Assembly: GCA_029777145.1 (NCBI GenBank)
Contig: JAKOSS010000096.1
Span: forward strand, 1-6,031
Source of the DNA: Acidobacteriota bacterium
GTDB taxonomy: Bacteria; Acidobacteriota; Blastocatellia; Pyrinomonadales; Pyrinomonadaceae
Reading direction: 5' to 3'
Length of the DNA stretch: 6,031 nucleotides
Shown: positions 4,596-6,031 of the stretch, in pieces
Layout: each line of letters begins with the position of its first letter
How positions within the stretch are numbered: the first letter of the stretch is position 1
The notes under the pieces: generated by a model
Seen by the model: only the letters and a program-made list of their open reading frames with translations
Database searches by the model: none
Told to the model about the DNA's origin: nothing
Program-made: the position numbers and the translations under genes

Positions 4596-5591
4596 ATGAA
4601 AGAGAAGTTGTTGGATCTGCTTGCGTGTCCGTGCTGCGGCGGCGATATTTTGCTGGCGTACGCAAGCAAGTACGAAGAAAAGGAAATAATCGAGGCGATT
4701 CTCTCTTGCCGAAAATGCTCGCGCGAGTATCAGGTCACGCGCGGGATCCCGCGGTTTGCCGACCTCGACAAGATCGAGCAGGACAAGGCGGATACGGCTG
4801 AGAACTTCGGCTGGCAGTGGACGCACTTCACGCAGGAGGACGCCAGGTACGCCGATCAGTTCCTCGGGTGGCTTCAACCGGTAAAGCCTGAATTCTTCAA
4901 AGACAAGCTGGTTCTCGAGGGCGGATGCGGTAAGGGCCGGCACACGTCGCTCGCCGCCGACTGGGGCGCGGCCGAAGTTGTCGGGATCGATCTCTCCGCG
5001 GCCGTCGAAACCGCGTTTCAGGCAACCAGACATCTGACGAACGTCCATATCGTTCAGGCCGACATCTTCAAGCTCCCGTTCAAGAAGACATTTGATTACG
5101 CCTTTTCGGTCGGCGTCCTGCACCACACGCCGGATCCGAAAGCAGCCTTCGTTTCACTGGCTTCCAAAGTTAGAAAGGGCGGAAGCGTTTCGGCCTGGAT
5201 CTACGGCGAGGAAAACAATGAGTGGATCATCAACTACGTGAACCCGATCCGCGAAGGGTTCACGTCGAAGATCCGCCAGCCGATGCTCTATCAGATCTCG
5301 AAACTCCCGACGCTCGGCGTGTTTCTGGCGTCGAAACTCGTTTACAAACCGGCAAACGCGGTCTCGGGATCGCTCGCCAGAAGGCTTTTCTACAACGACT
5401 ACCTCAATCATCTTTCGACGTTCGGGTGGCGTGAACAGCACAACATCGTATTCGATCATCTCGTCGCTCCGACCGCGTATTACATCGCCCGTGAAGATTT
5501 TGAGAAATGGTGGGAAGAGATCGGCGCGAGCGACGTCGAGATCACCTGGCACAACGAGAATTCGTGGTGCGGCTTCGGCTGCATTGCCTAG
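4596..5591 (+). CDS. SAM-dependent methyltransferase with N-terminal Trm112-like zinc ribbon
   Basis: This 331-aa protein is probably cytoplasmic. Residues 1-55 form a Trm112-like zinc ribbon with C11/C14 in LACPCCGG and C38/C41 in LSCRKCSREY, followed by the typical RGIPRF. A linker with NFGWQWTHF (70-78) leads to a class I Rossmann methyltransferase domain. LVLEGGCGKGRHT (105-117) is the SAM-binding motif I, GIDLS (130-134) carries the acidic residue that binds the ribose, QADIFKLPF (154-162) holds D156, and FDYAFSVGVLHHTPDP (166-181) is the motif IV region seen in UbiE-like enzymes. The C-terminal region (about 205-331) is less conserved and ends HNENSWCGFGCIA. Proteins with this layout often occur in surface-sugar or natural-product clusters, but no such genes are visible here, so the substrate is unknown. 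ATG 4596 is preferred over TTG 4590 because family members begin just before the LLxCPxC motif. The frame is intact. Confidence 0.88.
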   Translation: MKEKLLDLLACPCCGGDILLAYASKYEEKEIIEAILSCRKCSREYQVTRGIPRFADLDKIEQDKADTAENFGWQWTHFTQEDARYADQFLGWLQPVKPEFFKDKLVLEGGCGKGRHTSLAADWGAAEVVGIDLSAAVETAFQATRHLTNVHIVQADIFKLPFKKTFDYAFSVGVLHHTPDPKAAFVSLASKVRKGGSVSAWIYGEENNEWIINYVNPIREGFTSKIRQPMLYQISKLPTLGVFLASKLVYKPANAVSGSLARRLFYNDYLNHLSTFGWREQHNIVFDHLVAPTAYYIAREDFEKWWEEIGASDVEITWHNENSWCGFGCIA

Positions 5592-5601
5592 CTTCTATCA
5601 G

Positions 5602-5617
5602 GCCGCCTGTAGGCGGC
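5602..5617. repeat. GC-rich palindrome GCCGCC-TGTA-GGCGGC
   Basis: A perfect 6-bp GC stem around a TGTA loop fills the 39-base gap between the methyltransferase stop and the next ATG. No T-run follows, so it is not a standard terminator. It could be a REP-like dispersed palindrome or an mRNA-stabilising hairpin between two co-transcribed genes. One copy only is visible in this window. Confidence 0.45.
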
Positions 5618-5630
5618 ACTCCGAACCGAC

Positions 5631-6031
5631 ATGAAATTCCAGAAGGGCGTCGCCAGAAAATACAGAAAGATCATCAAGGACGCATTTCGCGTCATCGAGG
5701 AGATCGGAACCGAGCAACAACGGCGGGTCATGAAGGCGATCGGCGAGTCAGAGATGCTGATCTGCGTCGGACCGGTGAGCGAGGTCCGCGCCTCCGGAAT
5801 TACCGGCGTGACCGATCCGTCGCGCGCGAACGACCGCATCGCGGATGAACGTTTGAGCGTCGTCGAGGCGCTCGGCGAGGTTTTCATCACCTTTGCCGCC
5901 GAGACGATCGACGGCGCCGGCGCGCGCGGAACCGAGGGAACGCTTGTGCACGAAGCGCAGCACGCTTATGATTTCGGATCGGTCATCGCCAGCTTTTCGA
6001 ACACCGACGTCAATCCGCTGATGGTCTTCAA
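5631..6031 (+). CDS. Putative HExxH zinc-metallopeptidase-like protein, N-terminal part (3' end outside window)
   Basis: A reading frame with no stop runs from ATG 5631 to the right edge, giving 133 visible residues. The N-terminus is basic (MKFQKGVARKYRKIIKDAFR) with no hydrophobic signal. A helical stretch to about 45 is followed by mixed alpha/beta sequence. Residues 103-115, TLVHEAQHAYDFG, contain HEAQH, an HExxH zinc-binding motif with H107 and H111 as ligands and E108 as the candidate catalytic base. The residues around it (small-hydrophobic LV before, AYD after) suit an active-site helix. HExxH occurs by chance often enough that the peptidase call needs the third ligand, which would lie downstream. 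The family is not recognised: it could be a peptidase or a protein of unknown function with a zincin-like fold. No Shine-Dalgarno is visible before the ATG. It lies 39 bases after the methyltransferase on the same strand and may share its transcript. Confidence 0.6.
   Translation, partial: MKFQKGVARKYRKIIKDAFRVIEEIGTEQQRRVMKAIGESEMLICVGPVSEVRASGITGVTDPSRANDRIADERLSVVEALGEVFITFAAETIDGAGARGTEGTLVHEAQHAYDFGSVIASFSNTDVNPLMVF

Overview
The window looks like a chromosomal segment of an Acidobacteriota bacterium, probably class Blastocatellia. The main pointer is the secreted VWFA-domain protein at 655-1566, whose layout matches the 'VWFA-related Acidobacterial domain' family. GC-rich coding regions separated by short tandem 7-bp repeats in the gaps fit that group as I know it. 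The assignment is inference from content; no marker gene such as rRNA is present.

Layout, left to right. (1) The C-terminal end of thioredoxin reductase (trxB) enters from the left edge and stops at 227. (2) An AT-rich gap carries two opposed arrays of a 7-bp unit. (3) An FmdB-type zinc-ribbon protein (362-655) overlaps by one base (TAATG) the start of a secreted VWFA protein (655-1566). (4) After a gap with a perfect 8+1+8 palindrome, a GTG-started gene with a strong Shine-Dalgarno (1672-2928) encodes a membrane protein. It has a soluble N-terminal part with about six threonine-containing repeats, one membrane segment, a PEGA-like domain and a C-terminal OmpA-like peptidoglycan-binding domain. 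(5) A 182-bp convergent gap is filled by a sixteen-unit CAGTGRN-type heptamer array, a second heptamer family (GCAAATC) and a reverse-oriented copy of the first. A perfect 19-bp inverted repeat runs from one gene's stop codon to the other's. (6) thyA (thymidylate synthase) lies on the minus strand (3111-3956), with another heptamer array directly against its start codon. (7) An unrecognised acidic 152-aa protein (4060-4518) diverges from thyA. (8) After a gap rich in small hairpins comes a zinc-ribbon plus SAM-dependent methyltransferase (4596-5591). (9) Past a GC-rich palindrome, an open reading frame with an HEAQH (HExxH) motif starts at 5631 and runs off the right edge.

The genes do not form one obvious pathway. 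TrxB and ThyA are housekeeping enzymes of redox balance and dTMP synthesis. The VWFA and OmpA-like proteins are envelope proteins. The methyltransferase and the HExxH protein have no assignable substrate. The most distinctive feature is the set of gene-border heptamer repeats: three unrelated sequences share the same 7-bp period, lie at gene edges and are mostly arranged as inverted pairs. The second point of interest is the OmpA-like protein with a repeated D-[FW]-x-K-T-x-x-N-I motif on its probable cytoplasmic side. I see no convincing new defence or mobile system here.
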